DNA of 64,000 nt from Pseudomonadota bacterium. GTDB taxonomy: Bacteria; Pseudomonadota; Gammaproteobacteria; Steroidobacterales; Steroidobacteraceae. Shown here piece by piece: positions 26,568-35,009 of this stretch (positions are counted from its first letter, which is position 1; every line of letters begins with the position of its first letter). Both the position numbers and the translations under genes were made by a program. The stretch covers positions 1 to 64,000 of the forward strand of contig JAKBCE010000022.1 of the NCBI GenBank assembly GCA_021808195.1, written 5' to 3'. The notes below the pieces were generated by a model. That model was not told the origin of the DNA, did no database searches, and was given only the letters and a program-made list of their open reading frames with translations.

Positions 26568-27149
26568 TTTCGCGTCCTCCTGCTCGCCGCGGTACTTAGC
26601 ATGATAATAAATTGTTTGTACATTGCGGGTCCAGAGCGATGTTTTGTTCTGCACCGGTCCTCCCACAAAGCATGACATTCAACGACGCTCTCGAGCACAG
26701 CTTTCACGACGCGGAGTCAGCTCGGAGTGGGGAACTGAGGCTCGCCGACCAGTCACTGCAACGCGAGTTCGACGAGCGACCCGATGAGGTCCAGTGCGCC
26801 TCAATGTTGCTCGGTCGCGCGGCCCGCGAACTGGACGAACAGCACACCGAGCTCGACCAGTGCAACGTCACGCACATCTGCTACCTCAAGCCGAGAACCG
26901 CGGAGGAGCAGGCGTGAGCGTCGCGGCAAAGACCGGCGCCCGAACGCCGACCCGCGCGTCATGCGGGCCGAGCAAGCTCGGCTCCGGCGGGAACTCGCGC
27001 GGCGCCTGCCAACGGCCGCGGAAGACGCGCAACCGCATTGAGGATAAATTGATTGGTGCTCACGAAACCCCGGCCACGCGCCGGGGTTTTCGTCTCCATG
27101 ACCGAGCTCTTACTGCAGCGATTACGGTTTAGGTTGCAGGAGGTCCTCT
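26568..27149. other. Mostly non-coding junction with a doubtful short ORF and a terminator
   Basis: Between the DUF3237 gene and hicB. An ORF at 26672-26917 (+) encodes about 81 residues with an acidic helical look (AARELDEQHTELDQ) and Cys/His near the end, but it lacks a ribosome binding site and is not recognised. A second frame (to 27041) holds EQARLRRELARRLP and may be the decayed end of the same gene. A clear terminator hairpin lies at 27068-27090. This is probably eroded mobile DNA at the island border. Confidence 0.35.
27068..27090 (+). terminator. Rho-independent terminator
   Basis: A stem of CCCCGGC pairing with GCCGGGG around loop CACGC, followed directly by TTTT. It lies just upstream of hicB and would stop plus-strand transcription coming from the left, isolating the toxin-antitoxin pair. 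Confidence 0.7.
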
Positions 27150-27482
27150 ATGCTACAGTCAGTGCCTATGGCCACGGTAAACGTCACTCTTCGACTCGAG
27201 GCTCTCTTCAGCAAAGAGGATGGCTGGCATGTGGCGTCATTTCCCGCCTTGGACGTCAGCAGCCAGGGGCGCACGAAAGACGAGGCCGAGCGCAATCTCA
27301 TCGAGGCCACGCAGTTGTTCCTCGAGTCATGCTTCGAGCGCGGCACCTTGGACGAGGTACTGAAGGGATGCGGGTTCACCCCCCTCCGTGAAGGTGGTCA
27401 TCAGAATGAGCGCGGCGAGCACCTAACCGTGCCGTTTGAACTCGTCTCCTCGCGCAATGGTTCCCCGGCTCACGCCGGTTGA
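27150..27482 (+). CDS. hicB: HicB-like antitoxin
   Basis: A 110-residue protein. The partial RNase-H-like HicB fold is visible: TLRLEALFSKEDGWHVASFPALDVSSQGRTKDEAERNLIEATQLFLE is the standard HicB core. AGGAGG lies six bases before ATG 27150, which decides this start over ATG 27168. No C-terminal DNA-binding domain of ribbon-helix-helix or HTH type is obvious. It would bind and neutralise the HicA mRNA interferase encoded next, whose start it overlaps by 26 bases. Confidence 0.85.
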   Translation: MLQSVPMATVNVTLRLEALFSKEDGWHVASFPALDVSSQGRTKDEAERNLIEATQLFLESCFERGTLDEVLKGCGFTPLREGGHQNERGEHLTVPFELVSSRNGSPAHAG

Positions 27483-27690
27483 CTGCCGCAAGCTCGTCCG
27501 CTTCTTCGAGGCGCACGGCTTCGTCGCAGATCGCCAGAAGGGTTCCCACGTCTCATTGATCCGCCCGGGGATTGCGCGCCCTGTCGTAATCCCGATACAC
27601 AGCGAAGTCGCGGTCAGCGTGGTCATGAACAACCTGCGTACCGCTGGCCTTACTCGCGACCAGTTGCTCGACTGGCTTGCAGAGAACTAG
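27457..27690 (+). CDS. hicA: HicA-like mRNA interferase toxin
   Basis: A 77-residue protein with the small dsRBD-like HicA fold: LTPVDCRKLVRFFEAHGFVADRQKGSHVSLIRPG and a tail with VVMNNLRTAGLTRDQLLDWL. The catalytic His is the one in GSHV. HicA cleaves mRNA during stress when HicB is degraded. The gene overlaps hicB and has no strong ribosome binding site of its own, as expected for coupled translation. The order antitoxin then toxin is a known variant. Confidence 0.85.
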   Translation: MVPRLTPVDCRKLVRFFEAHGFVADRQKGSHVSLIRPGIARPVVIPIHSEVAVSVVMNNLRTAGLTRDQLLDWLAEN

Positions 27691-27774
27691 GGTCCCCCGA
27701 TCGGTATTCCGATATCGCCTGCGCGCGCTCGAGGGTGCCGATCGCTCGGCTGCGATTTGGGCGCAGTAGAGCGC

Positions 27775-27915
27775 TCAGCGCCGCCCGAGCAGCAGTCCGG
27801 CGAGCCATCCGCCGATCGCGCGCCCCGCAAGCACGCCGACGCGCCGGCCGGACGGTCGACCGTAGGCGAGCCACGAGAAGCCGAGCGCCCGCGCCAGGTA
27901 GCGCAGCGGATTCAC
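27775..27915 (-). CDS. Small hydrophobic/basic protein (46 aa)
   Basis: A GTG start overlaps the stop of the upstream membrane-protein gene as GTGA. The product begins VNPLRYLARALGF and ends with a Gly-rich hydrophobic segment (IGGWLAGLLLGRR), possibly one membrane span. It is not recognised. The tight overlap with its neighbours and small size suggest a phage or mobile-element origin. Confidence 0.4.
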   Translation of the reverse strand: MNPLRYLARALGFSWLAYGRPSGRRVGVLAGRAIGGWLAGLLLGRR

Positions 27916-28289
27916 GGCAGCCGCCCCTGCTCGAGCAGCGCCACCGCGACCAGCCCGAGCACCAGCGCGCCCCAGGTGAGCCACACCGCGGCGACCTTCC
28001 ACCGCCAGCCGAGTCGATCGAGCATCAGGCAGATCCCGACAGCGACACCGACGAGCACGGCGCACCCGGCGGCTGCCGCCAATGTCGTCGGCGAGAGCGA
28101 GCGCCATGCGAGCAGCACCACGGCAGCAACCGCGATGCCGAGGAACATCCAGAAGCGTCGGGCGCGTCCAGGGACGGCACCGAGCCACTGCCCGAAGCTC
28201 AGCCAGAGCGCGCCGAGCGCTGCCAGAACGGCGACCACAGCGGCCGCCACGATACAGAACGCCACGATATCGACCGCGAGCTCTACCAT
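27912..28289 (-). CDS. Small membrane protein with about four TM segments
   Basis: About 125 residues, beginning VELAVDIVAFCIVAAAVVAVL and continuing with three more hydrophobic segments (FLGIAVAAVVLLAW, AGCAVLVGVAVGICLML, VAAVWLTWGALVLGLVAVAL). AAGGAG lies seven bases before ATG 28289; ATG 28295, which overlaps the upstream stop as ATGA, is the alternative. No family is recognised. It sits in a row of overlapping small genes next to tRNA-Ala and may belong to a prophage remnant. Confidence 0.5.
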   Translation of the reverse strand: MVELAVDIVAFCIVAAAVVAVLAALGALWLSFGQWLGAVPGRARRFWMFLGIAVAAVVLLAWRSLSPTTLAAAAGCAVLVGVAVGICLMLDRLGWRWKVAAVWLTWGALVLGLVAVALLEQGRLP

Positions 28290-28291
28290 GG

Positions 28292-28477
28292 TCATGCTCC
28301 TTGGGCCTTGAAGGCGCTCCAGGCGTCGGCCGGCCGAGCCGAGTGTGCAGCGTCGAGCCATTTGCTCCGGCGCGTCGGTGTGAGGGAATTCCACCAGGCA
28401 ATGCCAGCGCCGGCGTCAGCCGTCTCCCATCCAAGGGAATCGAGGCACGCCCCCGGACAATGCGGCCGACCGCACAT
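28292..28477 (-). CDS. Small phage-type protein with WWNSLT motif (61 aa)
   Basis: The product has a Cys/His-rich start (MCGRPHCPG) and the segment GIAWWNSLTPTRRSKWLDAA...PADAWSAFK. This resembles short hypothetical proteins of proteobacterial phages and integrative elements (WWN-LT..-R..WL pattern). The stop overlaps the next start as ATGA. Function unknown. Confidence 0.5.
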   Translation of the reverse strand: MCGRPHCPGACLDSLGWETADAGAGIAWWNSLTPTRRSKWLDAAHSARPADAWSAFKAQGA

Positions 28478-28710
28478 GCAGCGCGAAAGTCCAGCGTCAA
28501 TCCCGAGCTGGGGGCGCCCCCGCTGCTTAGCACCTCGAGCGCCTGGGCGAGCTGGCGCCGGGCGAGATTGACGGCAACCGGCCAGTGCAGCGGCCCAGCG
28601 TCAACCGAGCCGTTACCGCGCCAGTCGGCGGAAGCGCGCGAAAATATCTCCAATGCACGCCGGATCGCCTGCGCAGGGGGCAGCGGCAGCCCGTCGCGAA
28701 CATCAGCCAC
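28478..28710 (-). other. Start of a possible small gene, 3' end unresolved
   Basis: GTG 28710 has an excellent AGGAGGT about six bases upstream and encodes VADVRDGLPLPPAQAIRRALEIF and on, a plausible helical sequence. The frame then stays open without a clear stop through the neighbouring small genes, so its true end, or a frameshift into the 61-residue gene, cannot be decided by eye. Confidence 0.35.
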
Positions 28711-29045
28711 GGGTCACCTCCTCGGGCGCGCCAGAAGTGCGACACCGGCGGTTGCGTGAGCATGTTCCAGCCAGTTCGGCGAACGAGGGCCGCACGGCGC
28801 GGCGAGTCAGTTGCCTGACGCCAATGAAAATCAGGCAGTTGAGCGCAAATTGCCGAGACCGTGACGTGGCCGGCTGTGAGCCCAGGCGTGATGCGGGATG
28901 GGGCGAGAGCGCGAGTTGTGCGACGCGGATACGCGCACGCGCGTGCGAGGGAAGGCCCGCGCACGTCGAATCGCTCAGAAAGGCGCTACTGGTACCCCGG
29001 CTGGAATCTGCCAGAAGGTTGCTAGACGCAAGTCTTTGATTTAAA
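28711..29045. other. Intergenic DNA beside tRNA-Ala
   Basis: 335 bases with no supported gene, lying at the 3' side of the tRNA, where integrative elements usually enter. No integrase gene and no second copy of the tRNA 3' end were found in the window. Confidence 0.4.
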
Positions 29046-29121
<76 letters not shown>

Positions 29122-29164
29122 ACGGAGTGGGCCGCGAAGATACGGAAGGGAAGCCACGCTGTCA

Positions 29165-29349
29165 ATCAGAGTCCCGCCCTGACCGCTCATCGGGCTGTTG
29201 CTGACAGCCCTTGAGCGCTCTTGGCCTTGACGGGCCGTGGGGCGAGTTCACGGTTCTGCGTGGGGCGCCGCTGAGCGCACTCGGCGGTCACCCGCCGTGT
29301 GCGCTCAGCGGCGCAGGCCACTGCCCGTGCGTCACTTCCCGGCCCCTGG
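29165..29349. repeat. tnpB-element right end, copy A (185 bp)
   Basis: This segment recurs at 62878-63062 without gaps and with about seven mismatches. It covers the 3' end of the tnpB frame and the element end. It contains a perfect 15-base inverted repeat (CGCCGCTGAGCGCAC with its complement) enclosing CGGCGG/CCGCCG, which would fold as a long hairpin. In TnpB systems the guide (omega) RNA comes from this 3' region and ends in the flanking DNA. Identity as a guide RNA locus is inferred. Confidence 0.75.
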
Positions 29350-30176
29350 CCGGTAGGAGCCGAGCAGCTCGCGGCGAGCTGCCGCAACCCCAGCCGCACG
29401 CCCTTCGGACAGGGTGTATTCGGATCAAGGCCCTGGGCGCGCATCTGCGCGGCCACTTGGCGGCTCTGGCGCCGCGGGTAGCAGCGCAACCGGGTGAGTT
29501 TCAGCTGCAGGGCCTTCGGCGTGTGCAGCGTGTGCAGCGTGTGGACGTGTGCTCCATCGCTCACCACCGCCAGATCCCGCAGTCCGAGGCCGATCCCGAT
29601 CACCTCGGTGTGAGGCTCTGGCCATACGGCTTCAGACACCTGGTCGGCACCGAGCGAGGCGAAGTACCGCCCGCCCCCATCCCGGGCCAGCGTCACCGAG
29701 CGCAATCGGCCCTATAAGCCCTCGCTGCAGCGCAGCTTGACCGGTCCCAAGCCCGGCAGGTCGACAAAAGCCCACCGGGGAGTCGCCTCGCGCTCGACCT
29801 GCACCCGGCACTGATCGAGCGTGAAGCACACGCGCTCTGCTCCGCCTCGGCGCCGGAAGCGAGGGTGGCGGGCCCGGCGGGCAAAGAAGTTCTGCAACGC
29901 CCGCTCCTGGTCACGCAGCACCTGATTGAGCGGCTCTCGAGGCAGCTCGGCGAGCCAGTGCGTGTCGGGGGTCTGACGTAATGCCGTGAACTCCCGCGAC
30001 AGCGAGATCCAGTTCAGGCACCTCTGATCGGCTCGATAGGCGCTCGTGCGCCGTGCCAGTCCCCAGTTCCACACGAAGCGCGAAGCGCCAAACAGTCGGC
30101 CCAGCACACGCGGCTGCCGTGCGCTCGGGTAGCAGCGCAGGCGGTAGGCTCGCTCGCGGGTCGTCGGCTCGGCCAT
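29187..30176 (-). pseudogene. tnpB: Decayed TnpB (IS200/IS605 OrfB)
   Basis: The N-terminal half is a normal TnpB start: YRLRCYPSARQPRVLGRLFGASRFVWNWGL, LNQVLRDQERALQNFFA and RFRRRGG. An in-frame TAG at about 29714-29716 breaks it after CSEGL; the same frame resumes with RSVTLARDGGGRYFAS. The first RuvC motif reads GIGLGL where GIDLGL is expected, so the catalytic Asp codon is now GGC (Gly). After PNTPCPKGVRLGL the central RuvC and zinc-ribbon parts are missing and the frame jumps to the C-terminal tail shared with the second copy. Stop, active-site loss and deletion make it inactive. Confidence 0.85.
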
Positions 30177-30254
30177 GCGCGCATGGACTGCCCTTGAGCG
30201 CAAAAAGTCAACGGCCTGGACACAACTTCAAACAGCCGTCGGACGCCCTGCTAC

Positions 30255-30296
30255 GCATCCTGACACGTCCTCATCACCGACGTCGTGTCAGGATGC
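30255..30296. repeat. Inverted repeat upstream of tnpB, probable left-end palindrome
   Basis: GCATCCTGACACG and its exact complement, 13 bases each, enclose a 16-base loop. It lies 79 bases upstream of the tnpB start, where IS200/IS605-family elements carry the subterminal hairpin recognised by TnpA. No TnpA gene is present. A second, shorter hairpin (AGCGAGCA/TGCTCGCT) at 30324-30343 may instead be the former gltX terminator. Confidence 0.45.
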
Positions 30297-30366
30297 TGCG
30301 CAAATGACCTGAACCGACGGGCTAGCGAGCATCCTTGCTCGCTTCAAGGCGCCCGGCCTGGGCTAG

Positions 30367-31551
30367 TATCGTGACACGTAAATATCGGAACATGTAAAAT
30401 GCGCATACCTGAACTGTTCGAGGTGACCAGGTATGCACCAGACCGAGCTGAGCTTAAGCAGGCAGGACCGTCGTACCGTGGATGAGTTTCGAGCCAAGGG
30501 ACTGCATCGGGCGCGGGAGTTCAATCGGGCGCACATCTTGGCGGCGCTCGATCGGAAGATTCCAGAGCCGGTGATCATGCAGGTCTTGAGCGTCGGGCGG
30601 ACGGCGATCTGGCGGACAAGGGCGGCATATCTTGAGGGCGGATTGGATTTTGCCCTGCACGATGAGGCGCGCCCTGGGAAGCCTAAGCAGTACGAGGCTG
30701 ACGCCGAGGCGCAGATCACGGCACTGGCCTGCTCGGGGCCACCCCCAGGGGCGCAGCGCTGGACGATCGCACTGCTGACTGAGGCGGCACGGCGCCACCC
30801 CAAGATGAAGACGATCAGCCGGGAGACGATTCGGCGAGCTCTAAAAAAAACCTCCTCAAACCCTGGCGGAGGGTGATGTGGTGCATTGGAGAGCTCACCG
30901 AAGAGTACCGCCGGCGCATGTACGAGCTGCTCTCGCTCTATGCCCGGCCGTACGATCCGACCGAGCCGGTGATCTGCATGGACGAGAAGAGCAAGCAATT
31001 GCTGCGCGAGACGCGCTGCCCCTTGCCGGGAAAGCCCGGCGTGCCGTTGCGACAGGACTACGAGTACGAGCGCGCCGGCACCTGCAACATCTTCGTCGCC
31101 GTCGAGCCGCGCGGCGGAAAGCGGCATGTGCAGGTGACGGAGCGGCGCACCAAGGAGGATTTCGTGGGTTTTGTCTGCCGGATGCTGCGCCGCGGATACT
31201 CCGAGGTGCGAAAGGTACATCTGGTGCTCGACAACCTCAACACTCATCTGCGCAGCAGCTTCGTGGAGGTCCTGGGCAAGGAAGCTGCCTCGAGCATCCT
31301 GCGCCGGATCCAATTTCACTACACCCCGGTGCACGCCAGTTGGCTGAACATGGCCGAGATCGAGATCGGCATCCTCGAGCGTCAGTGCCTGGCGCGCTGT
31401 ACTGCCAATCAAACCACCCTCACTGCCGAAGTGGCGGCGTGGCAGCGACGACGCAACGCTGCCGAATGCGGCATCGAGTGGACGTTCACGCGCAAAGATG
31501 CGGACCGGAAGCTAAATCGACATTATGTTTCGTAATTAACGTGTCGTCGTA
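30367..31551 (+). mobile_element. IS630-family insertion sequence
   Basis: About 1181 bases (30369-31549) flanked by the TA duplication at 30367-30368 and 31550-31551, as expected for IS630/Tc1-mariner elements. Imperfect terminal repeats are visible: GACACGT...AACAT inside the left end and the same on the complementary right end, 17 of 25 positions matching. It carries one transposase in two overlapping frames. The target was CTAG-TA-CTAG and the right TA directly abuts the gltX stop codon. Confidence 0.85.
30433..31535 (+). CDS. IS630 transposase, expressed by -1 frameshift
   Basis: The first frame (30433-30876) encodes the helix-turn-helix N-terminus (RRTVDEFRAKGLHRAREFNRAHILAAL, VIMQVLSVGRTAIWRTRAAYLEGG). 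The second (to 31535) encodes the DDE catalytic core: Asp in VICMDEKSK, Asp in VLDNLNTH and Glu in WLNMAEIEIGILERQ. Eight adenines at 30843-30850 form a slippery site. A -1 shift there joins RRALKKN to LLKPWRRVMWCI, restoring the usual IS630 linker. All catalytic residues are intact, so the element may be active. Confidence 0.85.
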
Positions 31552-32952
31552 CTAGGCTACGCCTGCCGAGCGCAGCGCCGCATCAATCCGTGCCAGCGTC
31601 CGATCCCGTCCCAGCAGGCCGAGCGTGAGGTCGATCGGCGGGGAGACCGTCCCGCCCGTCACCGCGACACGCAGCGGCTGCGCCACCTTGCCAAGCCCGG
31701 ATCCGAGTTCGACGGCCAGGGCATTGAGCGCCGCATGCACAGCTGCCGCACTCCATTCCCCCAGCGCCGCAAGCCGTTGGCGTACCTGCTCGAGGATCTG
31801 CCGGCCGCCGCCAGCAAAATGCTTGGCTGCAGCCTTGGGATCGATTTCTACGGTCTCGACGAAGAAGAAGCGACTGTTGAGCGCCATCTCCTTCATCGTC
31901 TTGGCGCGCTCACGCTGCGCGAGGATGATGCCCTCGAGCTGCATCTGATCATCAGCGTCGATCCCGACGCGTCGCAGCTGTGCGCGCAGATGCGGCACCA
32001 GAGTTGCCGGTTCGGCACGCATCATGTGCTGCTGATTGAGCCACAGCAGTTTCTCGGGATTGAACGCCGAGGCTGCTTTGTTCACATCCCGGATGTCGAA
32101 TGCGGCGATCATCTCCTCGCGGGTGAAGACTTCCTGATCGCCGTGCGCCCAGCCGAGGCGCACCAGATAGTTCAGCAGCGCATCGGGCAGGTAACCCTCC
32201 TCCTCATACTGCAACACGCTCACCGCGCCGTGCCGCTTGGAGAGCTTCGCGCCGTCGGGACCGAGAATCATGGGCACGTGCGCATAGGTCGGCGGTGTCG
32301 CGCCGAGGGCGAGCAGCATGTTCATCTGCCGTGGTGTGTTGTTCAGATGGTCATCGCCACGGATCACGTGCGTGACGCCCATATCCATGTCATCGACGAC
32401 CACGCAGAAGTTGTAGGTCGGCGTGCCATCGGAGCGGGCGATGATGAGGTCGTCGAGCTCCGCGTTCTGGAAGGTCACCGTGCCGTGTACCAGGTCCTCG
32501 ACCACCACCGCTCCGTCGTGCGGGTTGCGGAACCGCACCACCGGTTCGACCCCCGGGCGTGCAGTGCGTCCGGCGCGGCACGTTCCAGGGTAGCGCGGCT
32601 TCTCCTTGCGAGCCATCTGCTCGGCCCGTACCGCCTCAAGTTCCTCCTTGGTGCAGTAGCAGTGGTAGGCCTGCCCGGCTGCGAGCATCTGCGCGATGAC
32701 CGCCCGGTAGCGATCGAAGCGCTGCGTCTGATAGTACGGACCCTCATCCGCGGCGAGCCCGAGCCACGTCATGCCCTCGAGAATCACTCGCACGGCCTCG
32801 TCCGTCGAGCGCTCCCGATCGGTATCCTCCACCCGGAGAATGAATCTGCCGCCCATCCGGCGTGCGTACAGCCAGCTGAAGAGCGCCGTACGGACCCCGC
32901 CGACGTGCAGCATGCCTGTGGGACTGGGCGCGAAACGGGTGACGACCGTCAT
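31552..32952 (-). CDS. gltX: Glutamyl-tRNA synthetase
   Basis: About 466 residues from ATG 32952; the frame is open further up but the family starts at VTRFAPSPTG. The class I signatures are HVGG (HIGH-like) near residue 17 and LSKRHG (KMSKS-like). The zinc-type insertion is reduced to CYCTKEELEAVR. It charges tRNA-Glu. The IS630 element lies immediately after its TAG, so the natural terminator is displaced by 1.2 kb. An essential housekeeping gene, it marks chromosomal backbone between the two accessory islands. Confidence 0.93.
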   Translation of the reverse strand: MTVVTRFAPSPTGMLHVGGVRTALFSWLYARRMGGRFILRVEDTDRERSTDEAVRVILEGMTWLGLAADEGPYYQTQRFDRYRAVIAQMLAAGQAYHCYCTKEELEAVRAEQMARKEKPRYPGTCRAGRTARPGVEPVVRFRNPHDGAVVVEDLVHGTVTFQNAELDDLIIARSDGTPTYNFCVVVDDMDMGVTHVIRGDDHLNNTPRQMNMLLALGATPPTYAHVPMILGPDGAKLSKRHGAVSVLQYEEEGYLPDALLNYLVRLGWAHGDQEVFTREEMIAAFDIRDVNKAASAFNPEKLLWLNQQHMMRAEPATLVPHLRAQLRRVGIDADDQMQLEGIILAQRERAKTMKEMALNSRFFFVETVEIDPKAAAKHFAGGGRQILEQVRQRLAALGEWSAAAVHAALNALAVELGSGLGKVAQPLRVAVTGGTVSPPIDLTLGLLGRDRTLARIDAALRSAGVA

Positions 32953-33176
32953 GGTGGCAGGAACCATCTCACTGAGGGGGGCGCATCGTACCAAGTGCAC
33001 CGGCCGCTGGCACCCCGGTTCACACTCCCGCGGCGGCCTCGTGCGCAGCGCGGACTGCGGCATTCAGCGCGCCGGTGGCGCCGTTTTGCACTCCAATTGA
33101 GAACTGCGCAAGGTTCAGCGCCCGTTCAGTCCCACCGATTCAGGCTGCTCCCTAGGGGAACTCAGCGGAGACATCC

Positions 33177-34463
33177 ATGCGCCTGCGATTATTCGGTCGC
33201 CTTCTGCCCGCGCTGATCCTGGCGGCGCTACCGATGGCCGCCTCGGCAGGACTGTTCATCGGGGTCTCGGTCGGCGTGGCGCCCCCGCCGCTGCCGATTT
33301 ATGTACAGCCACCCTGCCCGCAGCCCGGCTACATCTGGATCCCCGGCTACTGGGCGTGGGGCCCGTACGGCTACTACTGGGTACCGGGAACCTGGGCGCT
33401 ACCGCCACAGGTCGGACTGCTCTGGACACCCGGGTACTGGGGCTGGGACGGAGCCGACTATCTCTGGCATGCGGGCTACTGGGGGCCGCGCGTAGGTTTC
33501 TATGGCGGCATCGACTACGGCTTCGGCTATGGCGGCGACGGGTTCGACGGGGGCTTCTGGCGCGGCGGAATCTTTTTCTACAACCGCGCCATCATGCATG
33601 TCGGACCGGGTTTCGACAGCGATGAGTACTATCGCCGACCACCACCGCATCCCGTCTACTGGCGCCACCGCTTCGAGCACGTCAGTTTCAACGGCGGGCC
33701 AGACGGCGTGTACGCACGCCCGACCCGCATGGATATGCGGGCAGCGCGCGAACGGCATTTTGCGCTCACCGCTCAGCAGCGCCAGCACGAATTCATTGCG
33801 CGCGGCGATCGGGCGCTGCGAGCCAATTTCAACCACGGCCGCCCGCCGATCGCCGCCACCCCGCGGCCCAGCCGCTTCCACGGTCCCGACGTTTTTGCGG
33901 CCCGCGCAGCCGGCGGGCCTTTCATGCATCGCAGCCCGCTACGCCGACCGATGGCCATGGATCGGCCCGGTTGGGCCGCGGGCCCGCAACACCCTGCGCA
34001 GCGCGCCTGGCAGCGCTACGGGAATGGCCCGGCTCCGAACTTCGCCGCGCACCCGGGCAGGACTGCCGCCTTTCACGCGGGCAACCGCTTCGCGCCGCAT
34101 CCGTGGAACAATCCGCGTTACCCACAGCGACAGGCATACCACCCCGCCCCGCGCTTTGTAGCTCACCCGGCACCGCAGTACGGATACCGCGCAGCACCGC
34201 GTGTGCAATACCACCCGGCGCCAAGGTTTCAGGCGCAGCCCGCGCCCCGGTATGCATACCGACCGGCGCCTCGCTTCCAGCCGAGACCGGCGCCCCAGTA
34301 CTCGTACCACCCGGCCTACCATCCGGCCCCGCGCTTCCAGCCGCGCCCGGCACCCCAGTACTCGTACCACCCGGCCTATCATCCCGCATACCGCCCGGCG
34401 CCGCGGTTTCAGGCGCACGCGCGGTTTCAGCCGCATCCCGGACCGCGTCGACCGCCCCGCTAG
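33177..34463 (+). CDS. YXWGXW-repeat exported protein with Pro/His/Arg-rich tail
   Basis: A 428-residue protein. A signal peptide ends at AASAG. The first half has several YxWxxGYW-type units (GYIWIPGYWAWGPYGYYWVPGTW, LLWTPGYWGW, YLWHAGYWGP), typical of YXWGXW proteins of unknown function, then a Gly-rich region. From about residue 290 the tail consists of PAPRFQ-PAPQYxY repeats, highly basic and rich in Pro, Tyr and His. Two exact-length 60-base units occur at 34264-34383. It is probably secreted or periplasmic; function unknown. Confidence 0.8.
   Translation: MRLRLFGRLLPALILAALPMAASAGLFIGVSVGVAPPPLPIYVQPPCPQPGYIWIPGYWAWGPYGYYWVPGTWALPPQVGLLWTPGYWGWDGADYLWHAGYWGPRVGFYGGIDYGFGYGGDGFDGGFWRGGIFFYNRAIMHVGPGFDSDEYYRRPPPHPVYWRHRFEHVSFNGGPDGVYARPTRMDMRAARERHFALTAQQRQHEFIARGDRALRANFNHGRPPIAATPRPSRFHGPDVFAARAAGGPFMHRSPLRRPMAMDRPGWAAGPQHPAQRAWQRYGNGPAPNFAAHPGRTAAFHAGNRFAPHPWNNPRYPQRQAYHPAPRFVAHPAPQYGYRAAPRVQYHPAPRFQAQPAPRYAYRPAPRFQPRPAPQYSYHPAYHPAPRFQPRPAPQYSYHPAYHPAYRPAPRFQAHARFQPHPGPRRPPR
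34264..34383 (+). repeat. Two tandem 60-bp repeats inside the YXWGXW gene
   Basis: Two adjacent 60-base units differ at only a few positions and each encodes PAPRFQPRPAPQYSYHPAYH (20 residues). Degenerate forms precede and follow. In-frame unit length means that recombination changes protein length without a frameshift. Confidence 0.8.
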
Positions 34464-34490
34464 GGTTACAGACCGGAATGCGCGCGACCA

Positions 34491-35009
34491 TCAGCCGCCC
34501 GGCGTTGCGCGCCGGGCGGCACGTCCCACCCGGGCAAATTGAGTCGCGGCGGCCACGATGAGTCCAAACAGCACCATAGCCAGCAGGTTCTCCACCACCT
34601 TCAACGGCTGCAGGGAGGGGTGAAAGGGTGCTGCGGAAAGCGGCACAACCACCCCATTCATAACCAAGAAGATCAGCACGCCATAGGCAATGCCCCCCAC
34701 GATCGCGCGGCGCCGCAGCGCCGCCCAGCGGCTCGCCGCGACCGCATAGATGCCGGCGATGAGCAGCGACATCGCCCACTGCAGGGCGAGACCGGCAAGC
34801 TCGGCGCGCAGCCCGTCGTGAAAGGACGCTGCCCCGAGCAGGCCGCTGGCAATCGACTCAAGGATCACGCGCGGCGGCAGTGAATTGATCAGACAGGCCG
34901 AACCGATGTCGAGCGTGCCGGCAATAAGCCCGCCGCTGAGCACGGCCGTGAGCAGCGCCGGCAGCCGGCCACCGCTCTCAGCCCTCGAAGATTCCGGTGG
35001 ATTGGACAT
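34491..35009 (-). CDS. Membrane protein of unknown function (YagU/DUF1440-like)
   Basis: About 172 residues from ATG 35009, which has a GGGGGT upstream. Four hydrophobic segments are seen (LLTAVLSGGLIAGTLDIG, LQWAMSLLIAGIYAVAA, IVGGIAYGVLIFLVMNGVVVPL, VVENLLAMVLFGLIVAA). GTLDIG in TM1 and the short loops resemble small inner-membrane proteins of the DUF1440/YagU type, but the match is from memory only. It converges with the YXWGXW gene; an 11-base GC hairpin at 34494-34520 spans its end. Confidence 0.6.
   Translation of the reverse strand: MSNPPESSRAESGGRLPALLTAVLSGGLIAGTLDIGSACLINSLPPRVILESIASGLLGAASFHDGLRAELAGLALQWAMSLLIAGIYAVAASRWAALRRRAIVGGIAYGVLIFLVMNGVVVPLSAAPFHPSLQPLKVVENLLAMVLFGLIVAAATQFARVGRAARRATPGG
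34494..34520. terminator. Strong GC hairpin between convergent genes
   Basis: GCCGCCCGGCG pairs perfectly with CGCCGGGCGGC around a five-base loop. No T run follows on either side, so it may slow both convergent transcripts rather than act as a classical terminator. It also encodes the last residues of the minus-strand membrane protein. Confidence 0.4.

Noticed and set aside
28527..28964. Minus-strand frame of 145 codons beside tRNA-Ala
   Set aside because: Arg/Pro-rich without family resemblance; another frame with a strong ribosome binding site at 28710 is preferred.
30433..31535. Two separate transposase genes
   Set aside because: The A8 tract and the restored linker after a -1 shift show one transposase.
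31735..33216. Open frame of 493 codons on the plus strand
   Set aside because: Antisense to gltX and not resembling any protein.
34264..34383. Possible CRISPR-like repeats
   Set aside because: The units are 60 bases, directly adjacent with no spacers, in frame inside a protein gene. No CRISPR array or cas gene is in the window.
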